From Lachnospiraceae bacterium (GTDB lineage Bacteria > Bacillota > Clostridia > Lachnospirales > Lachnospiraceae), in the NCBI GenBank assembly GCA_017461685.1, contig JAFTXF010000035.1, positions 1 through 9,987 of the forward strand: 9,987 bases of DNA, read 5' to 3'. Position 1 is the first letter of the stretch, and each line of letters starts with the position of its first letter. The position numbers and the translations under genes are program-made. A model generated the notes under the pieces. The model searched no databases and was not told the origin of the DNA. It worked only from the letters and a program-made list of their open reading frames with translations. This document shows, in pieces, positions 1 to 6,072 of this stretch.

Positions 1-21
1 ATCAAGCGAGGACATTAAAGT

Positions 22-852
22 ATGAAAAAGCGAATAGTATCAGATTCATCTGCAAATATGTATACTCTGGAGGGCATCGATTTTGTGTCTACAGATATGA
101 TCATATCCACAAACGTCAAAGAGTATAGGGACAATATGGAACTGGATGTGCAGCAGATGGTGCAGGAGTTGGCTGCTTATAAAGGCCGTTCCGGCACGGC
201 ATGTCCGGGTGTGGGAGAGTGGTTGGAAGCATTTGGCGATGCAGACGAGGTGTATTGCATTACCATTACCAGTAAATTGTCCGGCAGCTTTAATGCAGCA
301 ATGACGGCAAAGCAGCAATACGAGGAAGAACATCCGGGCAGAAAGGTATTTGTTTTTGACAGCCGTTCTACAGGACCTGAGATGAAACTCCACATCGAGA
401 AGATGAAGGAACTGATTTTGGCAGGAAAGGATTTTGATTCAATCTGCAAAGAGGTTGCCGAATACAAAAAACATACAGCCATTGCGTTTGCACTGCAGTC
501 CGTCAGAAATCTGGCCAATAACGGTCGCATTAATCCGGCTGTTGCGGCAGTTGTGGGTATGTTAAATATTCGTATTATCGGTGATGCACCTAAGGGGGTA
601 TTGAACCCTACAGATAAGGTACGTGGTGATAAAAAGGCTATTTTGAAGCTGGTGGAAAATATGAAAAAGACCGGCTACAAGGGTGGCAGGGTATTGATTG
701 ACCATTGTTGCAATAAGGCAGGTGCCGAGAACTTAAAACAGGCTCTTTTAGAAGAGTTTCCGAAGGCAAAGATTATTTTGGATGTAACCTACGGTCTGTG
801 TAGCTTCTATGCAGAAAAGGGCGGCCTGATTATTGGATTTGAACATGTATAA
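22..852 (+). CDS. DegV family fatty-acid-binding protein
   Basis: This 276-residue protein has the usual length and layout of the DegV/FakB family, which binds a fatty acid and in Firmicutes can present it to the FakA kinase to form acyl-phosphate for phospholipid synthesis. Visible family signs are the N-terminal IVSDSSAN, a GTACP segment (T59) in place of the usual TSxP, the TSKLSGSFNAA loop (residues 83-93, with ligand-contacting Ser), DSRST at 113-117 and NNGRI with R169. The C-terminal loop that normally carries a conserved T-H before the GxG turn reads SFYAEKGG here, so the usual ligand-contacting His seems replaced by Tyr263. A GAGG at 8-11 lies 10 bases before the ATG. The acetyltransferase gene follows at once, so the two are probably cotranscribed; any promoter lies before the window. 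The family call is firm; the ligand is not known. Confidence 0.9.
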   Translation: MKKRIVSDSSANMYTLEGIDFVSTDMIISTNVKEYRDNMELDVQQMVQELAAYKGRSGTACPGVGEWLEAFGDADEVYCITITSKLSGSFNAAMTAKQQYEEEHPGRKVFVFDSRSTGPEMKLHIEKMKELILAGKDFDSICKEVAEYKKHTAIAFALQSVRNLANNGRINPAVAAVVGMLNIRIIGDAPKGVLNPTDKVRGDKKAILKLVENMKKTGYKGGRVLIDHCCNKAGAENLKQALLEEFPKAKIILDVTYGLCSFYAEKGGLIIGFEHV

Positions 853-868
853 AGAGGAAGTCCCGGAT

Positions 869-1357
869 ATGGAAATCAGAAGAACCAGGATGGATGAATT
901 AGACCGGGTGATGGCAATTTACGCCAGAGCCAGACAGTTTATGGCAGCCCATGGCAATGTGTCTCAGTGGGGAACTACCAAGCCTGCCAGAGAAGCAGTT
1001 GTGAGGGATATTGAGCAGGGCAATAGTTATGTTTGTGTAGCGGATGGCGAGATTGCAGCAGTATTTTTTTATAAGAATGGCAATGACCCTACCTATGAGA
1101 TTATATATGATGGGGCATGGGCTAATGACGCTCCGTATGGGGTAGTGCACCGCATTGCTTCCGCAGGTACGGTGAAGGGAGCCGGTTCATTTTGCTTGAA
1201 TTGGGCCTTTGAACAGTGCGGCAATTTAAAGATTGATACCCACCGGGATAATATTGTCATGCAGAACACTCTCAAAAAGAACGGATTTGTATATTGCGGT
1301 ATTATTCATTTAGAAGATGGCGATGAAAGGCTGGCGTACCAGAAAGAAAATAAATAG
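869..1357 (+). CDS. GNAT family N-acetyltransferase
   Basis: I start this gene at ATG 869 (162 residues) because AAGAGGAAG at 852-860 is a good ribosome binding site 8 bases upstream. A TTG at 833 and an ATG at 845 are open in the same frame but would overlap the end of the degV-type gene and lack a site. The protein shows GNAT layout: an N-terminal strand and helix (MEIRRTRMDELDRVMAIY), central strands around SYVCVADGEIAAVFFY, a motif A-like acetyl-CoA loop at about 95-110 (RIASAGTVKGAGSF), and the C-terminal helix and strand IDTHRDNIVMQNTLKKNGF (122-140), where N-x-x-M-Q-x-x-L-x-K-x-G-F is typical. It would transfer an acetyl group from acetyl-CoA to an unknown acceptor. A terminator starts 15 bases after the stop. 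Confidence 0.88.
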   Translation: MEIRRTRMDELDRVMAIYARARQFMAAHGNVSQWGTTKPAREAVVRDIEQGNSYVCVADGEIAAVFFYKNGNDPTYEIIYDGAWANDAPYGVVHRIASAGTVKGAGSFCLNWAFEQCGNLKIDTHRDNIVMQNTLKKNGFVYCGIIHLEDGDERLAYQKENK

Positions 1358-1372
1358 TATAATAACAGATAG

Positions 1373-1407
1373 ATGCACCCTTTGTTTCAGTACAAAAGGT
1401 GCATTTT
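1373..1407 (+). terminator. Rho-independent terminator after the degV-GNAT unit
   Basis: ATGCACCCTTTGT (1373-1385) pairs with ACAAAAGGTGCAT (1392-1404) over 13 positions with one mismatch. The loop is 6 bases (TTCAGT) and a short T tract follows. It separates the first unit from the secA promoter. Confidence 0.85.
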
Positions 1408-1463
1408 GTCGAAATGTTAACTAAATTTTTACAATTTCTTATACATTCCTTTATAGTTAAAAG

Positions 1464-1492
1464 TTGAACTCTTCCTGAAAATATGATAAAAT
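1464..1492 (+). promoter_or_regulatory. Sigma-A-type promoter for secA
   Basis: TTGAAC at 1464-1469 and TAAAAT at 1487-1492 are separated by 17 bases. A TG at 1484-1485 one base before the -10 box makes it an extended -10 promoter. It lies about 45 bases before the secA start and just after a terminator, so it is the likely start of the secA-prfB transcript. Confidence 0.75.
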
Positions 1493-1536
1493 AAAATGAA
1501 TCTGTGTGCAAATGAATGAAAAGGAGAATTTTTCGC

Positions 1537-4098
1537 ATGAAATTAGCAGATAAATTGTTTGGTACTCATAGCCAGAGAGAGTTGAAGCGTATCATGCCTT
1601 TGGTAGACCGTATTGAGGCACTGCGTGATACCATGATGTCACTTTCCGATGAAGAGCTGCGGGGCAAGACAGCAGAATATAAGGCACGTTTTAAGACTGG
1701 TGAGACTTTGGATGATTTGCTTCCGGAGGCTTTTGCGACAGCCAGAGAAGCAGCCAGACGTGTATTAAATACAGAGCATTACCGTGTACAGTTAATGGGT
1801 GGTATTGTATTGCATCAGGGCCGTATTGCAGAGATGCGTACCGGTGAAGGTAAGACCCAGACTGCGATTTTACCGGCATATCTGAATGCCTTAGAGGGCA
1901 AGGGTGTACATGTGGTTACGGTCAATGATTACCTTGCAAAGCGTGACGCTGAGTGGATGGGACAGGTGCATAGATTTTTAGGTCTCACTGTAGGCTGTGT
2001 TTTAAATGACATGAAGCCTGAGGAGAGACGTGAGCAGTACAATTGCGACATCACCTATGTTACCAATAACGAACTGGGTTTTGATTACCTGCGTGACAAT
2101 ATGGTTATTTATAAGGATCAGCTGGTGCTTCGTGAGCTTCACTATGCCATCATCGATGAGGTGGACTCTGTATTAATCGATGAAGCACGTACGCCGCTTA
2201 TTATTTCCGGCCAGAGCGGCAAGTCTACCAAGCTTTATGAGGCCTGCGATATTTTGGCCCGTCAGATGAAGCGCGGTAAGGATGTGGCTGCCCTGAGTAA
2301 GATGGATGCCATTATGGGTATTGAGCAGGAAGAAACCGGCGACTTTACAGTCAATGAGAAGGACAAGATTGTCAATCTGACAGCAGAAGGTATGGCCAAG
2401 GTAGAGCGCTTCTTCCAGATTGAGAATTACGCGGACCCTGAGAATTTAGAGATTCAGCACAATATTATCCTGGCACTTCGTGCTCACAACCTGATGTTCC
2501 GTGATCAGGATTATGTGGTAAAGGATGACCAGGTGCTTATCGTAGATGAGTTTACCGGCCGTATTATGCCGGGCCGCAGATATTCTGACGGTTTACACCA
2601 GGCGATTGAAGCCAAGGAGAAGGTAAAGGTAAAACGTGAGAGTAAGACCCTCGCTACCATCACCTTCCAGAACTTCTTTAATAAATTCGAGAAAAAGAGT
2701 GGTATGACCGGTACTGCCTTGACAGAAGAAAAGGAATTCCGTGATATTTACGGCATGGACGTTGTGGAGATTCCGACCAATCGTCCGGTAGCCCGTATTG
2801 ACAAGCAGGACAGCGTGTACAAGACCAGAAAAGAGAAGCTCTATGCTATCGTTCAGTCTGTAAAGGAAGCCTATGCCAGAAAGCAGCCGGTACTGGTTGG
2901 TACCATTACCATTGAAGCCAGTGAGGAAATCAGTATGCTGCTTCGTAAGGAAGGCATTCCGCACAAGGTTTTAAATGCCAAGTTCCATGAGATGGAAGCG
3001 GAAATCGTTGCAGATGCAGGTATTCACGGTGCCGTTACCATTGCTACCAATATGGCAGGCCGTGGTACCGATATTAAGCTGGATGAGGAAGCAAAGGCTG
3101 CCGGCGGTTTACGTATTATCGGTACAGAGCGTCACGAATCCAGACGTATTGATAATCAGCTGCGCGGACGTTCCGGACGTCAGGGTGACCCGGGTGAGTC
3201 CCAGTTCTTTATTTCATTACAGGATGATTTGATGCGTTTGTTTGGTTCTGAGCGCCTGATTGGTATGTTTAACGCTTTGGGTATTCCGGAGAATCAGGAA
3301 ATTGAGCACAGCTCCCTGACCAAGGCTATCGAGAATGCACAGAAGAAGATCGAGACCAATAACTACGGCGTGCGTAAGAATTTATTAGAATACGACGGCG
3401 TTATGAATGAGCAGCGCGAGATTATTTATGACGAGCGTCTCCGTGTTTTGAATGGGGAGAGCATGCGCGATTCCATTCTCAAGATGGTACAGGATATTGT
3501 GGACAATTCCGTAGACACGGTTATTGGTGACGATGCAGATCCGGAAGAGTGGGATTTACAGGAACTTAATTCTATCCTACTGCCAATCGTGCCGTTAGAG
3601 CCGATTACTGCGGAGAGAATTCAGAAGGCCAAGAAGAATAGCTTAAAGCAGCAGTTAAAGGAAGAGGCTGTGAAGCTTTACGAGGCCAAGGAAGCAGAGT
3701 TCCCGGAAGCAGAGAATATGCGAGAAATCGAGCGTGTTATTTTGTTAAAGGTAATCGACCGCAAGTGGATGGACCACATCGACGATATGGACCAGCTGCG
3801 TCAGGGTGCAGGACTGGCTTCTTACGGTCAGCGTGACCCGTTGGTAGAGTACAAGATGAACGGCTATGACATGTTTGATGCCATGACTGCCAATATCAAA
3901 GAGGATACTGTACGTATTCTTTACAGAGTAAAGATTGAGCAGAAGGTAGAGCGTGAGCAGGTAGCCAAGGTTACCGGTACCAATAAGGACGATACCTTAG
4001 CACGTAAGCCGGTTAAGAAGGAAGCACGTATTTATCCGAATGACCCATGTCCATGCGGTTCCGGCAAGAAATACAAGCAGTGCTGCGGCCGTAAATGA
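1537..4098 (+). CDS. secA: Preprotein translocase ATPase SecA
   Basis: This 853-residue protein is SecA, the motor that uses ATP to push unfolded preproteins through SecYEG. ATG 1537 is chosen over the in-frame ATG 1516 because AAGGAG (1521-1526) sits 10 bases before it, inside the longer reading frame, and MKLADKLFG is the normal SecA N-terminus. Visible parts in order: Walker A RTGEGKTQ (101-108); the preprotein cross-linking region following NBD1; DEVDSVLIDEARTPLIISG (Walker B, 207-225); the NBD2 helicase motifs ATNMAGRGTDIKL and the RRIDNQLRGRSGRQGD stretch; the scaffold and helical wing; and the C-terminal zinc tail with C838, C840, C849 and C850 that usually contacts SecB or ribosomes. 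Length and motifs are complete, with no sign of damage. It is followed by prfB after an 80-base gap with a strong hairpin. Confidence 0.98.
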   Translation: MKLADKLFGTHSQRELKRIMPLVDRIEALRDTMMSLSDEELRGKTAEYKARFKTGETLDDLLPEAFATAREAARRVLNTEHYRVQLMGGIVLHQGRIAEMRTGEGKTQTAILPAYLNALEGKGVHVVTVNDYLAKRDAEWMGQVHRFLGLTVGCVLNDMKPEERREQYNCDITYVTNNELGFDYLRDNMVIYKDQLVLRELHYAIIDEVDSVLIDEARTPLIISGQSGKSTKLYEACDILARQMKRGKDVAALSKMDAIMGIEQEETGDFTVNEKDKIVNLTAEGMAKVERFFQIENYADPENLEIQHNIILALRAHNLMFRDQDYVVKDDQVLIVDEFTGRIMPGRRYSDGLHQAIEAKEKVKVKRESKTLATITFQNFFNKFEKKSGMTGTALTEEKEFRDIYGMDVVEIPTNRPVARIDKQDSVYKTRKEKLYAIVQSVKEAYARKQPVLVGTITIEASEEISMLLRKEGIPHKVLNAKFHEMEAEIVADAGIHGAVTIATNMAGRGTDIKLDEEAKAAGGLRIIGTERHESRRIDNQLRGRSGRQGDPGESQFFISLQDDLMRLFGSERLIGMFNALGIPENQEIEHSSLTKAIENAQKKIETNNYGVRKNLLEYDGVMNEQREIIYDERLRVLNGESMRDSILKMVQDIVDNSVDTVIGDDADPEEWDLQELNSILLPIVPLEPITAERIQKAKKNSLKQQLKEEAVKLYEAKEAEFPEAENMREIERVILLKVIDRKWMDHIDDMDQLRQGAGLASYGQRDPLVEYKMNGYDMFDAMTANIKEDTVRILYRVKIEQKVEREQVAKVTGTNKDDTLARKPVKKEARIYPNDPCPCGSGKKYKQCCGRK

Positions 4099-4111
4099 TG
4101 GATGTACAGGA

Positions 4112-4151
4112 TGCGCTGAAGTGAGTCTGTATAGCAGCTTACTCCGGCGCA
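4112..4151 (+). other. Strong intergenic hairpin between secA and prfB
   Basis: GCGCTGAAGTGAG (4113-4125) pairs with CTTACTCCGGCGC (4138-4150): 12 of 13 positions pair (two G-U) around a 12-base loop, and T4112-A4151 extends the stem. No T tract follows, so it is not an ordinary intrinsic terminator. It may protect or process the secA-prfB transcript, or partly reduce read-through. Confidence 0.6.
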
Positions 4152-4178
4152 ATGCTTTGAATAGAGTGTGGAGGATAT

Positions 4179-5300
4179 ATGGTTGAATTAGATCAGATGA
4201 AGCAGCAGTTAGCTGCCTGTGAGGAGCCGCTCGCAGAGGTGAAGGCATCTCTTGACCTGGAAAGTAAGACCAAGCGTATTGAAGAGTTGGAGATGGAGAT
4301 GGAAGCTCCCGGATTTTGGGATGACCCGGACTACTCCAATAAACGTATGAAGGAATTAAAAAATTTAAAGGATACCGTGAGCCTGATTCAGGGTCTGTAC
4401 GGTCAGAAGGACGATATTTACACCCTCATAGAAATGGGCTATGAAGAAGAGGATGAAAGTCTGATTCCGGAGATTGAAGAAGAGATGGAGTCCTTTATCA
4501 CTAAGCTGGAAGAGGTACGTATCAGTACCCTTTTGTCAGGCGAATATGACCGGAATAACGCTATTTTGAAGCTGAATGCCGGTGCCGGCGGTACCGAGAG
4601 CTGCGATTGGGCCAGTATGCTGTACCGTATGTACACCCGCTGGGCTGAGCGCAAGGGCTTCAGCATAGAGGTGCTGGATTATCTGGACGGTGATGAGGCC
4701 GGTATCAAATCCGTGACCTGGCAGGTAAATGGAGAGAATGCTTACGGTTACTTAAAGAGCGAAAAGGGCGTGCACAGACTGGTGCGTATTTCTCCGTTCA
4801 ATGCCCAGGGCAAGCGGCAGACTTCCTTTGTATCTTTGGATGTTATGCCGGAGATTGAAGAGGACGTGGATGTAGAGATTAATATGGATGATTTGCGTAT
4901 TGACACCTACCGAAGCAGCGGTGCCGGCGGTCAGCATATCAATAAGACCTCTTCTGCTATTCGTATCACCCACTTACCGACAGGAATCGTGGTACAGTGT
5001 CAGAATGAACGAAGTCAGCATCAGAATAAAGATAAGGCTATGCAGATGTTAAAAGCCAAGCTGTATATGCTGAAGCAGGAGAGCAATGCGGAGAAGCTTT
5101 CCGACATCCGCGGCGAGGTGAAGGAAATCGGCTGGGGTAATCAGATCCGTTCTTATGTATTGCAGCCTTATACCATGGTCAAAGACCACCGGACCAATGA
5201 AGAGAGTGGCAATGTAGACGCGGTACTGGACGGAAGCATCGACCCGTTCATCAATGCATATTTGAAATCACAGAGTATAAAAGGAGACCAGGGCGAATAA
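4179..5300 (+). CDS. prfB: Peptide chain release factor 2 (RF2), uninterrupted
   Basis: This 373-residue protein is RF2, which reads UGA and UAA stop codons and triggers peptidyl-tRNA hydrolysis. The stop-reading tripeptide SPF is at 205-207 and the catalytic GGQ at 250-252, the same numbering as E. coli RF2, so the frame and start are right. Residue 246 is Ser rather than the Thr of E. coli K-12. GGAGG (4170-4174) lies only 4 bases before the ATG. In many bacteria a programmed +1 shift at CTT TGA C around codon 25 makes RF2 self-regulating. Here codons 25-26 are CTT GAC (4251-4256), in one continuous frame, so that control is absent. The natural stop is TAA. It shares the secA promoter or an unseen internal one. 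Its last codons and stop lie inside a terminator stem-loop and a 21-bp direct repeat. Confidence 0.97.
   Translation: MVELDQMKQQLAACEEPLAEVKASLDLESKTKRIEELEMEMEAPGFWDDPDYSNKRMKELKNLKDTVSLIQGLYGQKDDIYTLIEMGYEEEDESLIPEIEEEMESFITKLEEVRISTLLSGEYDRNNAILKLNAGAGGTESCDWASMLYRMYTRWAERKGFSIEVLDYLDGDEAGIKSVTWQVNGENAYGYLKSEKGVHRLVRISPFNAQGKRQTSFVSLDVMPEIEEDVDVEINMDDLRIDTYRSSGAGGQHINKTSSAIRITHLPTGIVVQCQNERSQHQNKDKAMQMLKAKLYMLKQESNAEKLSDIRGEVKEIGWGNQIRSYVLQPYTMVKDHRTNEESGNVDAVLDGSIDPFINAYLKSQSIKGDQGE
5280..5300 (+). repeat. 21-bp direct repeat, copy A (3' end of prfB)
   Basis: These 21 bases begin AAAGGAGACC and end GCGAATAA. They encode the last residues (GDQGE) and stop of prfB. An identical copy lies at 6028-6048, 748 bases downstream; the flanking bases differ on both sides. 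Such a pair is what site-specific integration at the 3' end of a gene leaves behind. Confidence 0.9.
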
Positions 5301-5317
5301 TGCTTTGGTCTTTTTTT
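5281..5317 (+). terminator. Intrinsic terminator overlapping the prfB stop codon
   Basis: AGACCAGGGC (5285-5294) pairs with GCTTTGGTCT (5302-5311) with two G-U pairs around a 7-base loop that holds the TAA stop. A run of seven T follows (5311-5317), and A/G bases upstream can pair with it. The left arm is part of the direct repeat, while the right arm belongs to the inserted segment, so the insert rebuilds a terminator for prfB. Confidence 0.8.
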
Positions 5318-5376
5318 GATTATGTTAGTGACTTATAGGTAACAAATTTGTATAAAAAATTCAGTGATACTAAACT

Positions 5377-5390
5377 GACGACATGTCGTC
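5377..5390. other. Perfect 14-bp palindrome upstream of the toxin-antitoxin promoter
   Basis: GACGACATGTCGTC is fully self-complementary and is followed by CACTTTTTTTT. It may be a binding site for a dimeric regulator or recombinase; as a hairpin it would have only a 5-bp stem with a CATG loop. It does not match the Gram-positive LexA box. The function is unknown. Confidence 0.5.
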
Positions 5391-5439
5391 CACTTTTTTT
5401 TATGAAATATGATAAAATTATTTCTCGATATAAAATACA

Positions 5440-5468
5440 TTGCATTTACAACGTATAAGTTGTATAAT
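5440..5468 (+). promoter_or_regulatory. Promoter with overlapping operator-like dyad for the toxin-antitoxin genes
   Basis: TTGCAT (5440-5445) and TATAAT (5463-5468) are 17 bases apart, close to the sigma-A ideal. TACAAC (5447-5452) and GTTGTA (5459-5464) form an inverted repeat with a 6-base centre lying in the spacer and touching the -10 box. This is where a HigA/Xre-type antitoxin would be expected to bind to repress its own operon; that role is inferred. Confidence 0.65.
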
Positions 5469-5496
5469 GTACGTGTATTTTAGGAAATGAGGAGAA

Positions 5497-5655
5497 ATGA
5501 TAATACATACATACCGTACGAAGTCAGGCAAAGATTCCATTATGGATTATATAAATTCTCTGACGATAGAAGAGCAGGTGGATGGCTTGGCTGTACTTGA
5601 ATGCATGGAGAGAGCCGGAGAACTGGGACGTATATTAGGCAAGAAGTTTATTTAG
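5497..5655 (+). pseudogene. Shortened RelE/HigB-like toxin frame, probable internal deletion
   Basis: The 52-residue frame begins MIIHTYRTKSGKDSIMDYI and continues with a charged helix (EEQVDGLAVLECMERAGEL), which resembles the N-terminus of phage Gp49/HigB-type RelE-ParE toxins (hydrophobic strand, then a K-S/N-G-K-x-x-x-x-x-Y/F-I motif). Such toxins are usually about 90-120 residues. The central beta-sheet that carries the RNase residues is absent, yet the frame ends in RAGELGRILGKKFI, which looks like a plausible family C-terminus. I infer an in-frame internal deletion that joined the two ends, leaving no active toxin. AGGAG (5490-5494) is only 2 bases from the ATG. The TAG stop overlaps the ribosome binding site of the antitoxin, so the operon layout (toxin first, as in higBA) is kept. 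It could instead be a true short protein of unknown role. Confidence 0.55.
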
Positions 5656-5667
5656 GGAGGTATCATC

Positions 5668-5961
5668 GTGTCGTTTCAAGCAATTAATGTGAAGGAAGAA
5701 ATAAATATAAAATGTCAAGAATCTGTAGAGTTTAACAAAGCTTGGCAGGATAGTCGTGAAGAGTATCGTTTAATTGGAGAAATGATAAGTTTGCGAAAAC
5801 AGAATCATGTAACGCAGAGTCAGATGGCTGCGTTGATTGGCAATAGGCAGCAGGTTATTTCCAGGATTGAACAGAAGGAGAACAGCCCTTCTTTAAAATT
5901 ATTTTGTAATATGCTGTCGGTACTCGGATACGAACTGCAAATTGTGAAACGAAGAATGTAA
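5668..5961 (+). CDS. Xre-family helix-turn-helix antitoxin (HigA-like)
   Basis: This 97-residue protein has a charged N-terminal arm (residues 1-35, with FNKAWQDSREEYRLI typical of HigA-like antitoxins) and a helix-turn-helix domain from about 37 to 90: IGEMISLRKQNHVTQSQMA, then GNRQQVISRIEQKENSPSL as turn and recognition helix, closing with LSVLGYELQIV. The start is GTG 5668, with GGGAGG (5655-5660) 7 bases upstream. It would neutralise a RelE/HigB-type toxin and repress its own promoter, most likely through the dyad at 5447-5464. Its intended partner upstream is shortened, so the antitoxin may now act only as a repressor, or give cross-immunity to a related toxin elsewhere. The domain call is firm; the antitoxin role rests on context. 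Confidence 0.85.
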   Translation: MSFQAINVKEEINIKCQESVEFNKAWQDSREEYRLIGEMISLRKQNHVTQSQMAALIGNRQQVISRIEQKENSPSLKLFCNMLSVLGYELQIVKRRM

Positions 5962-5974
5962 ATAATTGCATCAT

Positions 5975-6014
5975 CTAGTATATCGGTTCAGTTGTTTCGT
6001 AACCGATGTACTAG
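5975..6014. other. 14-bp inverted repeat after the antitoxin gene
   Basis: CTAGTATATCGGTT (5975-5988) and AACCGATGTACTAG (6001-6014) pair at all 14 positions, with one G-U when transcribed from this strand, around a 12-base loop. No T tract follows. It lies near the right end of the inserted segment, 13 bases before the second direct repeat, so it could be a recombinase site, a transcript-end structure, or both. Confidence 0.6.
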
Positions 6015-6027
6015 TAACATAAAACAC

Positions 6028-6048
6028 AAAGGAGACCAGGGCGAATAA
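6028..6048 (+). repeat. 21-bp direct repeat, copy B
   Basis: This is a perfect second copy of the prfB end at 5280-5300, with no reading frame leading into it. It is followed by CCCCGGCCTCC, which completes a terminator stem. I read this as the original junction between the prfB end and its terminator, now displaced by the insert. Confidence 0.9.
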
Positions 6049-6062
6049 CCCCGGCCTCCTTT
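6028..6062. terminator. Bidirectional terminator between the insert and the DUF975 gene
   Basis: The left arm 6028-6041 and right arm 6049-6062 pair over 14 positions around a 7-base loop, with two A-C mismatches in the plus-strand RNA. In the minus-strand RNA those two become G-U pairs, so the stem is better for the minus-strand gene, and it is followed there by GTGTTTTATG. On the plus strand it is followed by CTTTGT. It lies 11 bases after the DUF975 stop codon. Confidence 0.75.
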
Positions 6063-6072
6063 CTTTGTATGC

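Larger units (their letters stand above)
5301..6048 (+). mobile_element. Putative small toxin-antitoxin cassette inserted at the prfB 3' end
   Basis: A segment of 748 bases sits between prfB and its probable original terminator, bounded by perfect 21-bp direct repeats. It holds its own promoter, a shortened toxin frame, an Xre antitoxin and several dyads. Imperfect inverted ends may exist: 5320-5343 matches the reverse complement of 5999-6022 at 16 of 24 positions, sharing TTATGTTA, but this could be chance. No integrase or transposase is encoded. It could be a non-autonomous element, the remnant of a larger island, or an old local duplication. The interval and the repeats are seen; mobility is inferred. 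Confidence 0.45.

Noticed and set aside
833..868. Longer acetyltransferase from TTG 833 or ATG 845
   Set aside because: These starts overlap the preceding gene and lack a ribosome binding site; AAGAGGAAG is placed correctly for ATG 869.
1516..1536. Longer SecA starting at ATG 1516
   Set aside because: The AAGGAG ribosome binding site lies inside this extension and fits ATG 1537, which gives the normal SecA N-terminus.
5342..5351. ACAAATTTGT palindrome
   Set aside because: A 10-base palindrome in strongly AT-rich sequence is expected by chance.
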